DNA from: Thalassovita mangrovi
GTDB taxonomy: Bacteria > Pseudomonadota > Alphaproteobacteria > Rhodobacterales > Rhodobacteraceae
Direction: 5' to 3'
DNA length: 64,000 bases
Assembly: GCF_009857745.1 (NCBI RefSeq)
Contig: NZ_WWEN01000001.1
Coordinates: forward strand, 124,001 to 188,000
The position numbers and the translations under genes are program-made. Positions 25,794-33,895 of the stretch are shown here, one piece after another. The notes beneath the pieces were generated by a model. It worked only from the letters and a program-made list of their open reading frames with translations. It had not been told where the DNA came from and ran no database searches. The first letter of the stretch is position 1. Each line of letters opens with the position of its first letter.

Positions 25794-25825
25794 GAAACGG
25801 CGCCGAGGCGCCGTTTCCTTCTTTC
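25794..25825. terminator. Bidirectional terminator
   Basis: An 11-bp stem GAAACGGCGCC (25794-25804) with GGCGCCGTTTC (25807-25817), then TTCTTTCC on the plus strand and TTTTCGTTTC on the minus strand. It lies between the convergent DUF2783 and ureohydrolase genes and can serve both. Confidence 0.8.
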
Positions 25826-25871
25826 CTGCAAGGCAGGTCAGCCCATTTCCGTGAGTGGGGGGCGGACCGGC

Positions 25872-26834
25872 TCAACCTTTGAGGTTGAGCGCGATATTGC
25901 ACAGGATTTCGAACATGATCGACACGCCGAGGAACGCGGTCGCGCCGCTGTCGTCGAAGGGCGGCGAGACCTCGACCAGGTCGGCGCCAACGATATCAAC
26001 CCCGTTCAGCATCCGCGCTACCTGCAGCGCCTGGTAGGAATTCGGCCCGCCCACTTCCGGCGTGCCGGTGCCCGGCGCGAAGGCGGGATCGACGAAATCG
26101 ATGTCGTAGGAAATGTAGGTGGGCGCGCTGCCCACGATTTCCTTGGCTTCCACCATCACGTCCTCGGGGCCGCGGGCGTGGAATTCCTCGATCGGGATGA
26201 TGCGGATGCCGACGGAATCGGCGAAATCGCGGTCCTCGCTGTCATAGGTGGAACCGCGAATACCGATCTGCACCACGCGCTTGGGGTCCAGCAGGCCTTC
26301 TTCCACCGCGCGGCGGAACGGGGTGCCGTGGGTGTATTGCGTGCCGCCGAAGTAATCCTTGAACAGGTCGGTGTGGCTGTCGAAATGGATCATGCCCAAG
26401 GGCGCCGCCTTGCCCAGCGAGCGCAGGATCGGCAGCGAGGAGAGGTGGTCGCCACCGGCGGTCAGCGGGATCATCCCCGCCGACAGGACCTGGTCGTAGA
26501 AGGTGGTGATCCGGTTCATGCTGTCCATCAGGTCGGCCGGGTTCGGCGGCACGTCGCCCAGATCGGCGCAGTTGATCATCTCGAACGGGCGCACCCCGGT
26601 GGCGCCGTTCTGCGCGCGGATCATGGTGGACATGTCGCGCAGCTGGCGCGGGCCGTGGCGCGGGCCGGGGCGGTTGGTGGTGCCGCTGTCCCACGGCACC
26701 CCGATGATGCCGACCTGAACGTCGGCGATGCGGGGATCGTCCAGCGTCAGATGCGGCAGGCGCATGAAGCTCGGCACCCCGGCGAAGCGGGGCAGGTCGA
26801 ACCCGGAAACCGGGTGAAAAAACGGGTCGCTCAT
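25872..26834 (-). CDS. Ureohydrolase (agmatinase/arginase family)
   Basis: A 320-residue binuclear-metal ureohydrolase, which releases urea from a guanidino compound. All metal motifs are intact: GGDHLSS (about 127-133), HFDSHTD (about 150-156) and SYDIDFVDPAFAPGTGTPEVG (about 230-250); EVSPPFD (about 276) completes the site. The substrate may be agmatine, guanidinobutyrate, guanidinopropionate or guanidine itself, as annotated agmatinases of this subfamily vary. It is the last gene of a minus-strand operon with two SDR genes and an ABC transporter. AAAGGA upstream of MSDPFFHP supports this start. An ATG at 26852 overlapping the SDR stop is the alternative. Confidence 0.9.
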   Translation of the reverse strand: MSDPFFHPVSGFDLPRFAGVPSFMRLPHLTLDDPRIADVQVGIIGVPWDSGTTNRPGPRHGPRQLRDMSTMIRAQNGATGVRPFEMINCADLGDVPPNPADLMDSMNRITTFYDQVLSAGMIPLTAGGDHLSSLPILRSLGKAAPLGMIHFDSHTDLFKDYFGGTQYTHGTPFRRAVEEGLLDPKRVVQIGIRGSTYDSEDRDFADSVGIRIIPIEEFHARGPEDVMVEAKEIVGSAPTYISYDIDFVDPAFAPGTGTPEVGGPNSYQALQVARMLNGVDIVGADLVEVSPPFDDSGATAFLGVSIMFEILCNIALNLKG

Positions 26835-26848
26835 CTTGGCATCCTTTG

Positions 26849-27580
26849 TCATGTCATCACGCTTCCACCGTTCACGCCAAGGCATTGACCGGTGATGAAA
26901 TTTCCCCCCGCGCCGCACAGGAACACGGCCATCGCGGCGATGTCTTCGGGCTGGCCGAAGCGCGCCAGCGGCGTCGCCATGTCCTTGGCGATTTGTTCGG
27001 GCGTCATGCTGGCGGGACTGGTCATGTCGGTTTCGATCGATCCCGGCGCAATCGCGTTGACCAGGATGTTCGGGGCCAGTTCGCGGGCCAGGCTGCGGGT
27101 CATCGCGATCACCCCGCCCTTGGAGGCGCTGTAGGCCACCAGGTCTTCGCGGCCCAGAAGGCCCAGGTCGCTGGCGATGTTGACGATCCGCCCGGTATTG
27201 GTGCGGCGCACGAATTCGCGGCTGCACAGGAAGCCGCCGCGCAGGTTCACCGCGATCACCCGGTCGAAATCTTCTGCCGTCGTGTCGGCCAAAGGGGCTT
27301 CGCGCAGGATGCCCGCATTGTTGATCAGGATATCGGGGGGGCCGAGGGTTTCGCAGACGGTGTCGAACATGTCGATGACCTGCGCCTCGTCGGAGACGTC
27401 GGCCTTGATGGCAATCGCCTCGGTCTTTTCGGAAAGCTCGGCCAGCACCTGATCGGCCTGCGCATCGCCGGGATGGCAGATGGCCACCTTGGCCCCGGCC
27501 TCGGCCAGCGCGCACGCAATCGCCCGGCCGATTCCGCGCGATGCGCCGGTGACCAGCGCGGTTTTGCCCTGCAGCGTCAT
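26849..27580 (-). CDS. SDR family oxidoreductase (first)
   Basis: A 243-residue classical short-chain dehydrogenase/reductase. TGASRGIGRAIA (about 11-22) binds the dinucleotide, NNAG is at about 87-90, and the catalytic set ends in YSASKGG (about 148-154). It resembles 3-oxoacyl-ACP reductase (FabG-like) proteins, but the operon makes oxidation or reduction of a catabolic intermediate more likely. It overlaps the second SDR gene by 4 bases and lies just before the ureohydrolase gene. Confidence 0.88.
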   Translation of the reverse strand: MTLQGKTALVTGASRGIGRAIACALAEAGAKVAICHPGDAQADQVLAELSEKTEAIAIKADVSDEAQVIDMFDTVCETLGPPDILINNAGILREAPLADTTAEDFDRVIAVNLRGGFLCSREFVRRTNTGRIVNIASDLGLLGREDLVAYSASKGGVIAMTRSLARELAPNILVNAIAPGSIETDMTSPASMTPEQIAKDMATPLARFGQPEDIAAMAVFLCGAGGNFITGQCLGVNGGSVMT

Positions 27581-28350
27581 GCCATCACCTCGCCGCGGTC
27601 GATATTGATCGCCTGCCCGGTGATGTTGGCGCCGCCCATCGAGGCGAGGAACAGGTAGAACCCGGCAATGTCCTGCGGTTCCATCAGCCCGTCGATGGCC
27701 TGCGCCGACATGATTTCGGCGGCGACTTCATCCTCGCTGCGGCCGCTGGATTGGGCCAGTTCGCGCAGCGAATTCATCGCAGGCCCGGTCTTGACCCAGC
27801 CGGGGCAGACCGCGTTGACGCAGATGCGTCGGGGCCCCAGTTCCTGCGCCCAGGTCCGCACCAGGCCAAGATTGGCGTGTTTGCTGGCGACGTAAGCCGA
27901 AAACCCCGGCACCGCGGTGCGCGACCAGATCGAGGCGGTCAGGATGATCCGGCCGCCATCGGCGATGCGGTTCACCAGAGTGTCGGTGACGTTGCGGGTG
28001 CCGGTGACGTTGATCGCCATGATCCGCTCGAAGGTCTCATCGCCCTCGGGGTTCTGCCCCGAAAGCGGGGTCGGGCGTTCCAACCCGGCATTGTTCACCA
28101 GCACGTCCAGCCGGTCGATATCGGCCAGCGCCCGGGTCACCATGGCCGCATCGGCGATATCGCAGCGGATCGCGCGCACATTGCCGGGAAGGCTGGCTGC
28201 GGCGTCATGGATGGCGTCGGTTTCCGACAGGATGGTCAGGTCGGCGCCCGCTTCGGCGAAGGCGGTGGCGACGCCATAACCGATGCCGCTGCTGGCGCCG
28301 GTCACCAGAACCGATTTGCCGGTGAAATCGTAGCTGACCGTTCCCGTCAT
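27577..28350 (-). CDS. SDR family oxidoreductase (second)
   Basis: A 257-residue classical short-chain dehydrogenase with TGASSGIGYGVA (about 17-28), NNAG (about 88-91) and YVASKHA (about 158-164). The C-terminal INIDRGEVMA is unlike the usual VDGG end. It is only distantly similar to its neighbour, so the pair does not look like a recent duplication. Four-base overlaps on both sides tie it to the ABC ATPase and the first SDR. Substrate unknown. Confidence 0.88.
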   Translation of the reverse strand: MTGTVSYDFTGKSVLVTGASSGIGYGVATAFAEAGADLTILSETDAIHDAAASLPGNVRAIRCDIADAAMVTRALADIDRLDVLVNNAGLERPTPLSGQNPEGDETFERIMAINVTGTRNVTDTLVNRIADGGRIILTASIWSRTAVPGFSAYVASKHANLGLVRTWAQELGPRRICVNAVCPGWVKTGPAMNSLRELAQSSGRSEDEVAAEIMSAQAIDGLMEPQDIAGFYLFLASMGGANITGQAINIDRGEVMA

Positions 28351-29141
28351 TCCACGCCGCGCCCTTCTTCGCGCATCAGGTGCATCAGGTGGGCTTCCAG
28401 ATCGCTGTAGCCGTCCAGCTTGACGACCTTTTCCTTGTCGGAAATGCGCTTGCCCTGCTTGAAGCCCGGCACGATCTCTTCCTTCAGCCGCCCCGGGTGG
28501 CTCGACAGGAACACGATCTTGTCGGCGAGGAAAATCGCCTCTTCCAGGTCGTGGGTCACGATCACCATGGTGGTGTTGGTTTCCTCGGCGACGTTGACCA
28601 TCAGTTCCTGCATCAGCCAGCGGGTTTCGGCATCCAGCGCGCCGAAGGGTTCGTCCATCAGCAGAACCTCGGGGCCGTTGGCCAGGGTGCGGGCGATCGC
28701 CACCCGCTGGCGCATCCCGCCCGACAGCTGCGACGGGTAGGCATCGGCGAATTTGCCAAGCCCCACCAGGTCGATGAAGCGCTGCGCCCGCTCGGCCCGT
28801 TCGGGCGCCGGGACGCCGTTGATCTTCATGCCGAATTCCACGTTCTTGCGGACTGACATCCAGTCGAAGGAGGTATAGGCTTGGAACACCATGCCCCGGT
28901 CGCGGCCGGGGCCGTCGACGCTGTGGCCGCCGATCACGATGTCGCCTTCGGTGGGGGTTTCCAGCCCGGCCATCATCCGCAGCACGGTGGACTTGCCACA
29001 GCCCGACGGACCCAGCAGGACGCAGATCGAATTCTGTTCGACCTCGAAACTGATGTCCTGCACCGCCTGCACGGTCCGGCCGCGGCCCAGGTCGAACACC
29101 TTGGACAGGTTGCGGATTTGAAGCGCGCTCTGCTCGCTCAT
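28347..29141 (-). CDS. ABC transporter ATP-binding protein, NitT/TauT type
   Basis: A 264-residue ABC ATPase. Walker A GPSGCGKST (about 39-47), the Q-loop region, signature LSGGMRQR (about 139-146) and Walker B VLLMDEPFGALD (about 159-170) are all intact. It belongs to the SsuB/TauB/NrtD-like branch that energises uptake of sulfonates, taurine, nitrate, cyanate, or pyrimidine and hydantoin-like nitrogen compounds. It overlaps the SDR gene downstream and starts one base after the permease stop. Confidence 0.94.
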   Translation of the reverse strand: MSEQSALQIRNLSKVFDLGRGRTVQAVQDISFEVEQNSICVLLGPSGCGKSTVLRMMAGLETPTEGDIVIGGHSVDGPGRDRGMVFQAYTSFDWMSVRKNVEFGMKINGVPAPERAERAQRFIDLVGLGKFADAYPSQLSGGMRQRVAIARTLANGPEVLLMDEPFGALDAETRWLMQELMVNVAEETNTTMVIVTHDLEEAIFLADKIVFLSSHPGRLKEEIVPGFKQGKRISDKEKVVKLDGYSDLEAHLMHLMREEGRGVE

Positions 29142-29142
29142 G

Positions 29143-29937
29143 TCAGTTTTTCCTCAGATAGGGGAAGGCCCAGCGATGCAGCATCGCGAACAGCATATCG
29201 AACAGCAGGCCCAGCACGCCGATCACGATGATGCCGGACAGGATTTCGTCGGTTTTCAGGAACCGCCGCGCCCGCATCATCATCGCGCCGATCCCGGTGG
29301 TGGAGGCGACGATTTCCGCGATCACCAGATAGGTCCAGGCCATCGCCAGCATCTGACGCATCGCGACCGTGATATCGGGCAGCACGGCGGGGAAGACGAC
29401 CTTCAGCACCACGGTCGGGCGCGACGCGCCCAGCGTCAGCGCGGTTTCGACCAATTCCTGGCGGACATTCTTGGTGTGGTCCATCACCAGCGTGATCAGG
29501 AAGAAGATCACCCCGATGAACAGCAGCGCCAGCTTGGGCGCCTCGCCGGTGCCGAACCACATCAGCAGGATCGGGATGAAGGACGGCGCCGGCAGATAGC
29601 GCCAGGCCGATACGAAGGGGGCGAAGATCGCCTCGATGCTGGGAAAGACGCCCATCATCACGCCCAGCGGCACCGCGACGGCGCAGGCCATGGCGAAGGC
29701 GCCGATCACGCGGCTGATCGAGATCAGCACGTCGCTGGCAAAGCCGCGCGAGGCGAACAGGTCCCAGGTGGTGGCGAAAACATCCTGCGGGGCAGGGACC
29801 AGCAATGCGTTCACCATCCCGGCGGAGGTCGCGGCGACCCAGATGCCGAAGAAGACCGCCCATATGCCGAGGGCGGAGACGATACGCTGCCGGCTTCCTA
29901 CCGGTTTGCGCAGCTCGAAAAACCTTTGTGCAGCCAC
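29143..29937 (-). CDS. ABC transporter permease, NitT/TauT type
   Basis: A 264-residue inner-membrane permease with about six transmembrane segments. The EAA-type loop that docks the ATPase is near LVETALTLGASRPTVVLKVVFP (about 160-181). It is a TauC/SsuC-like subunit. The gene lies between the ATPase and the binding-protein gene of the same operon, 66 bases downstream of the latter. Confidence 0.93.
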   Translation of the reverse strand: MAAQRFFELRKPVGSRQRIVSALGIWAVFFGIWVAATSAGMVNALLVPAPQDVFATTWDLFASRGFASDVLISISRVIGAFAMACAVAVPLGVMMGVFPSIEAIFAPFVSAWRYLPAPSFIPILLMWFGTGEAPKLALLFIGVIFFLITLVMDHTKNVRQELVETALTLGASRPTVVLKVVFPAVLPDITVAMRQMLAMAWTYLVIAEIVASTTGIGAMMMRARRFLKTDEILSGIIVIGVLGLLFDMLFAMLHRWAFPYLRKN

Positions 29938-30003
29938 AACGGCCCCTTTCGTGATCTTAAAAGGATTGGCAGGGGCGCGCCGGAAAGCGCGCCCCGAACC
30001 GGA

Positions 30004-31065
30004 TTAATCGTGTGCGGTAAGGGCTTGGCGATAGCCGGATTTCACCAGGTCGCCCATCAGCGAACAATCGATGCCCGCGGACGCGTCGACCTTGTTTTCC
30101 ATCAGGCCCAGCTTGATCCACCAGTCATTGGTCAGCGTGATCGAGTCCGCCATCGAACCGTTGGCCATGCCGAACGGGCCGTCGCCGTCCAGCACGCCGC
30201 AGATACGGGCGGATTCATCGAAGTCCATCATGTAGATGCCGCCTTCGAAGCTCTTGCCGTCGGTGCCGATGACGTAACCGATATCTTCTTCCGGCCATTG
30301 CAGGAACTCGGCCAGCAGCTTGTTGGTTTCAGCGGTGTGCTGGTTCCAGTAACCCAGACCTTCCCAGCGTGCCTTCAGCACGTCGAGGGCGACATCGCGC
30401 TTCTCGGCGATGAAGTTCTTGTTCATGTAAAGTGCGTCCATGAAGATCCCGGTCTTCAGGATCTCCGGCTCGGCGGTGTTGGCGATGCTTTTCGCGCCGG
30501 GCTTGGCTTCGAGAACCTTGGAAATCCACGGCTCGTACATGTAGGCGGCGGCCAGGTCATCCGACATCATCGGGCCCACGGCCTCGTCTGCGTTCAGGTT
30601 CACCCATTCGACCTGATCGGGGGTGATGCCGACCGAATCCAGCCAGATCCCCATCAGCAGTTGACCGATATAGGCCTGCGGCGCGGCGACTTTCTTGCCC
30701 GGCAGGTCGGCCGGTTCGATACCGGGCGACAGGATCACGTGGTCGACGCCGTAGGACGGGTTCAGGAAGGCCACGTTCACCACGTCGGTGCCGCGATCCA
30801 CGGTCAGGGGGGTGTAATCGGCGGTGCAGCCGTAGACGTCCAACTGACCGGCGGCCAGCGCGGCATGGCCGCCCAGCGGGTCTTCGAAAATGGTGATGTT
30901 CAGGTCGTGACCCGGGATCAGGTCCTTCTGGCGGGCGACTTCGAGCATCGCGTAGCCCGGCCAGGATACACAGACGCCGACATTCACGGTGTCGGCCGAG
31001 GCGACGCTTGTACCGCCTCCCAGGAGCAGGGCCGCGCCTGCTGCAAGCTTCACGATGGGTCGCAT
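30004..31065 (-). CDS. ABC transporter substrate-binding protein, NrtA/TauA-like
   Basis: A 353-residue periplasmic binding protein. A signal peptide MRPIVKLAAGAALLLGGGTS followed by VASA gives a Sec export signal. The mature part begins DTVNVGVCVSWPGYAML, the usual first strand of NrtA/TauA/ThiY-like proteins, and has GGHAALAAGQLDVYGCTADY (about 68-87). This is the first gene of the minus-strand operon. GAGAGGA lies six bases before the chosen ATG, while an ATG at 31071 has no spacing to it. The ligand cannot be read from sequence. Confidence 0.92.
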   Translation of the reverse strand: MRPIVKLAAGAALLLGGGTSVASADTVNVGVCVSWPGYAMLEVARQKDLIPGHDLNITIFEDPLGGHAALAAGQLDVYGCTADYTPLTVDRGTDVVNVAFLNPSYGVDHVILSPGIEPADLPGKKVAAPQAYIGQLLMGIWLDSVGITPDQVEWVNLNADEAVGPMMSDDLAAAYMYEPWISKVLEAKPGAKSIANTAEPEILKTGIFMDALYMNKNFIAEKRDVALDVLKARWEGLGYWNQHTAETNKLLAEFLQWPEEDIGYVIGTDGKSFEGGIYMMDFDESARICGVLDGDGPFGMANGSMADSITLTNDWWIKLGLMENKVDASAGIDCSLMGDLVKSGYRQALTAHD

Positions 31066-31201
31066 GTTCATTCCTCTCTGATTGGCAATTTGGCTCATTA
31101 GATGAATAAAACTGTATCTCGCAAAAATTTTTATTCAATAAAAAAATTTATTGCGCTAAGGTTGTGCCGAAATGAATTGCACTTGAAAAAGGAGGCGAGG
31201 T
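31066..31201. promoter_or_regulatory. Divergent AT-rich control region with inverted repeat
   Basis: The 136-base gap between the transporter operon and the TetR gene is very AT-rich in its middle (31103-31165) compared with its surroundings. An inverted repeat TGAATAAAA (31103-31111) and TTTTATTCA (31129-31137) is a candidate operator for the TetR protein and would cover both promoters. AAGGAGGCGAGG at the right end is the ribosome binding site for the TetR gene. Confidence 0.55.
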
Positions 31202-31816
31202 TTGTCGACCCTGCGCGCACGCCAGAAAGAAGATCGCCGGAAACGGATCGTGTCCTCGGCAAAAGCTCTTTTCAAAGAAAAGGGTTACGAGAAGACGACC
31301 ATCGAAAACATCGCCGAAGCGACGGGGGTTTCCGGTGTCACGGTGCATAATTATTACGGCACCAAGGCGGGGGTCCTGCTGGCTCTGGTGGTGGAAAACG
31401 ACGAGGCGCTGATCGCGCGTCTGAACGAATCATTGCCCACCGAGGACATCGATCTGGTCGAGTTGGTGGTCTCGTTCGCGCATGTGATCATGGATCACGC
31501 GATCACCCATCTGGACAAGGAAATCTGGCGCCAGGTCATCGCGGCGGTCACCACCGAAGCCGGAACGCGGCTGAGCGAGGCCTATTTCAGGCTCGATCAG
31601 CAACTGGCCTATGTGCTGGTCAACCGGATCGAGGCGGCGCAGGCGGCGGGCGCGATCCCGGCCAAGGTCGACCCGGTGCATCTGGGCAAGGCGCTGTTCC
31701 ACCTGCAGAACGCCCGCTTCGTACAGTTCATTTCATCCGACGCGATGTCCCGCGAAGAAATCGAAACCCGTTTGCGCAACGACATGTCCGCGCTGTTTTC
31801 CGTGTGTCTCGGGTGA
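31202..31816 (+). CDS. TetR family transcriptional regulator
   Basis: A 204-residue TetR-type regulator. The N-terminal helix-turn-helix is in KRIVSSAKALFKEKGYEKTT and VSGVTVHNYYGTKAGVL (about 14-58). The variable C-terminal domain should bind a small inducer. Translation begins with TTG: no ATG is available at this end and GGAGG lies seven bases before it. Divergent from the ABC transporter operon and followed after 29 bases by the deacetylase-like gene, it is most likely the local repressor that senses the transported compound or a product of it. Confidence 0.88.
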   Translation: MSTLRARQKEDRRKRIVSSAKALFKEKGYEKTTIENIAEATGVSGVTVHNYYGTKAGVLLALVVENDEALIARLNESLPTEDIDLVELVVSFAHVIMDHAITHLDKEIWRQVIAAVTTEAGTRLSEAYFRLDQQLAYVLVNRIEAAQAAGAIPAKVDPVHLGKALFHLQNARFVQFISSDAMSREEIETRLRNDMSALFSVCLG

Positions 31817-31845
31817 GTCTTGATCCCCGAAAATAGGAGGTACCG

Positions 31846-32700
31846 ATGTTCCTGAACCCGATCCGCTGGCCCGAAGGCAAGGGCTGCGCCGCCTGCGTGA
31901 CCTTCGATATCGACGCCGATTCCCTGATCCGCGAAGCGCGCCCCGACGATGCCGAGCTGCGGCTGCAGCCGATTTCGATGGGGCGCTACGGGCCGACGGT
32001 CGCGGTGCCGCGCATCCTTGACACCTATCGCCGCCTTGGGCTGACCCAGACCTTTTTCATGCCGGCCTGGGTGATGCAGAACTACCCCGACACGGTCGAG
32101 GCGATCCTGAAGGACGGGCATGAGATCGGGCATCATTCCTGGATGCACGAGGACCCGATGCAGCATTCGGACGAACGCGAGGCGGAACTGTTCGAACGCG
32201 CCTTGGAGGTGCATGTGAAGATGACCGGCCGCAAACCGCGCGGCTATCGCGCGCCGGTCTATTCGATCACGCCGCCGATGCTGGACCGGCTGATCGCGCA
32301 TGAATTTTTGTACGACAGTTCGATGATGGCCGACGATTTGCCCTACCTGGTCGAACGGCCCGCTGGCGACCTGATCGAAATCCCCGGCCACTGGGGCACC
32401 GACGACTGGCCGCCCTTCGCCCATTTCGGAGAAATCGATTACCTGATGCCGGTGCGCGCGCCATCGGACGGCATCCGCGCCTTTGCCGAGGAATTCGACG
32501 CCATGCTCGAGGCGGGCGGGTTCTGGATGCCGATCCTGCACCCGTTCCTGACCGGGCGGCTGGCGCGCTGGCGGCATATGGAAAAGCTGCTGGAACGGGC
32601 GCTGGACACCGGCGACGTCTGGTTCGCGCCGATGGAAGACATCGCGCGCCACGCTGCTGCCAACCGCGACACCCTGCGGCGCGAGGTGATCGCGCCCTGA
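31846..32700 (+). CDS. Polysaccharide-deacetylase-fold hydrolase, PuuE-like
   Basis: A 284-residue NodB-homology hydrolase without signal peptide. TFDIDADS (about 19-26) holds the catalytic Asp and metal Asp, HHSWMH (about 96-101) the two metal histidines, and RAPVYS (about 127-132) the substrate loop. Cytoplasmic relatives of this kind are amide or imide hydrolases (allantoinase PuuE, cyclic imide hydrolase) rather than sugar deacetylases. Its place beside a nitrogen-compound ABC transporter and a ureohydrolase agrees with ring or amide opening. AGGAGGTACC is a strong ribosome binding site. Confidence 0.85.
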   Translation: MFLNPIRWPEGKGCAACVTFDIDADSLIREARPDDAELRLQPISMGRYGPTVAVPRILDTYRRLGLTQTFFMPAWVMQNYPDTVEAILKDGHEIGHHSWMHEDPMQHSDEREAELFERALEVHVKMTGRKPRGYRAPVYSITPPMLDRLIAHEFLYDSSMMADDLPYLVERPAGDLIEIPGHWGTDDWPPFAHFGEIDYLMPVRAPSDGIRAFAEEFDAMLEAGGFWMPILHPFLTGRLARWRHMEKLLERALDTGDVWFAPMEDIARHAAANRDTLRREVIAP

Positions 32701-32707
32701 TCGGGGC

Positions 32708-33895
32708 TCAAGCGCCGCGCTTGCCCAGTGTGGCGCAGGCGCGGGCGATGACGAGTTCCTCGTTGGTGGGAATGACCATCACCTTCACCGGCGCGTTTTG
32801 GCGGCTGATCACCGGCGCGTTGGCGGCGTTGGCGTCATCGTCGATTTCGATCCCGATCCAGTGCAGCCCGTCACAGATGCGTTCGCGGATCAGGCGGGAA
32901 TTTTCCCCGATCCCGCCGCAGAACACCACGCCGTCCAGTCCCTCCAGCGCCGCCGCCAGCCCGCCCAGTTCGCGCCGGGCGCGGAAGGTGTAATAGGCGA
33001 TCGCCTGTTGCGCGGCTTCGCTGTCGCTGGCTTCCAGCGTGCGCATGTCGTGACTAATCCCCGACAGGCCAAGCAGGCCGGATTTCTTGTAAAGCAGGGT
33101 GATGATCTGCTCGACGCTCAACCCTTCCTGCTGCAGCAGGTAAAGAAGGACGCCAGGGTCGAGCTGTCCGGTACGGGTGCCCATCGGCAACCCGTCCAGC
33201 GCCGAAAACCCCATCGAGGACGCCACCGAGCGACCGCCGCGCATCCCGCACATCGACGCGCCATTGCCCAGATGCGCCACCACCACGCGGCCCGCATGCA
33301 GGTCGGGCGCGATGCGGGCCAGTTCGCCCGAGATGTAATCGTAGCTCAGCCCATGGAACCCGTAGCGCCGCACGCCCTTGTCGTAATATTCGCGGGGCAG
33401 GGCGAAGACGTCGTTGACGAAGGGATGGTGGCGGTGAAAGGCGGTGTCGAAACAGGCCACCTGCACCGCCTTCGGGAAGGCCGCCATCGCCGCACGGACC
33501 CCGGCCAGGTTATGCGGCTGGTGCAGCGGGGCGAAGGGCGACAGCTGGGACAGCTTGTCGATGATCCCGGGGGTCAGTACGGCCGGGCCGCTGTGATCCA
33601 ATCCACCATGCACGACCCGGTGCCCGACCGTGTTGATCTGCGCCACGGGGAAATGATCCAGCAGTGCCTTCAGTGCTGCGGCCAAGGCTTCGTGGTGATC
33701 CACCACGCCCTCTGCCGGGATCGCTGCTGCGTCGATCAGCTTTGCCCCCGCCGCATCCTTCAGCGTCAGCGTCGCGTCGCCGCCGACCCGGTCGGCCTTG
33801 CCGCTGGCGATCAGCGCGGGATCGTCCGCGCCCAGTTCGAACAGTCCGAATTTCAGCGACGACGACCCGGCGTTCAGCGTCAGCGCATGGGTCAT
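32708..33895 (-). CDS. ackA: Acetate kinase
   Basis: A 395-residue acetate kinase (acetyl phosphate and ADP to acetate and ATP). The N-terminal phosphate loop NAGSSSLKFGLF (about 7-18), DTAFH (about 165-169), HLGNGASM (about 199-206) and GGIGENS (about 316-322) are present. The start overlaps the phosphotransacetylase stop (ATGA at 33892-33895), so both are made from one message. The frame runs further upstream to 33943, but that part lies inside pta. Convergent with the deacetylase gene, 7 bases between the stops. Confidence 0.95.
   Translation of the reverse strand: MTHALTLNAGSSSLKFGLFELGADDPALIASGKADRVGGDATLTLKDAAGAKLIDAAAIPAEGVVDHHEALAAALKALLDHFPVAQINTVGHRVVHGGLDHSGPAVLTPGIIDKLSQLSPFAPLHQPHNLAGVRAAMAAFPKAVQVACFDTAFHRHHPFVNDVFALPREYYDKGVRRYGFHGLSYDYISGELARIAPDLHAGRVVVAHLGNGASMCGMRGGRSVASSMGFSALDGLPMGTRTGQLDPGVLLYLLQQEGLSVEQIITLLYKKSGLLGLSGISHDMRTLEASDSEAAQQAIAYYTFRARRELGGLAAALEGLDGVVFCGGIGENSRLIRERICDGLHWIGIEIDDDANAANAPVISRQNAPVKVMVIPTNEELVIARACATLGKRGA

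Noticed and set aside
29140-31101. A 653-codon plus-strand frame opposite the permease and binding-protein genes
   Set aside because: Biased His/Gln/Gly composition, no motif, and both genes on the other strand are well supported.
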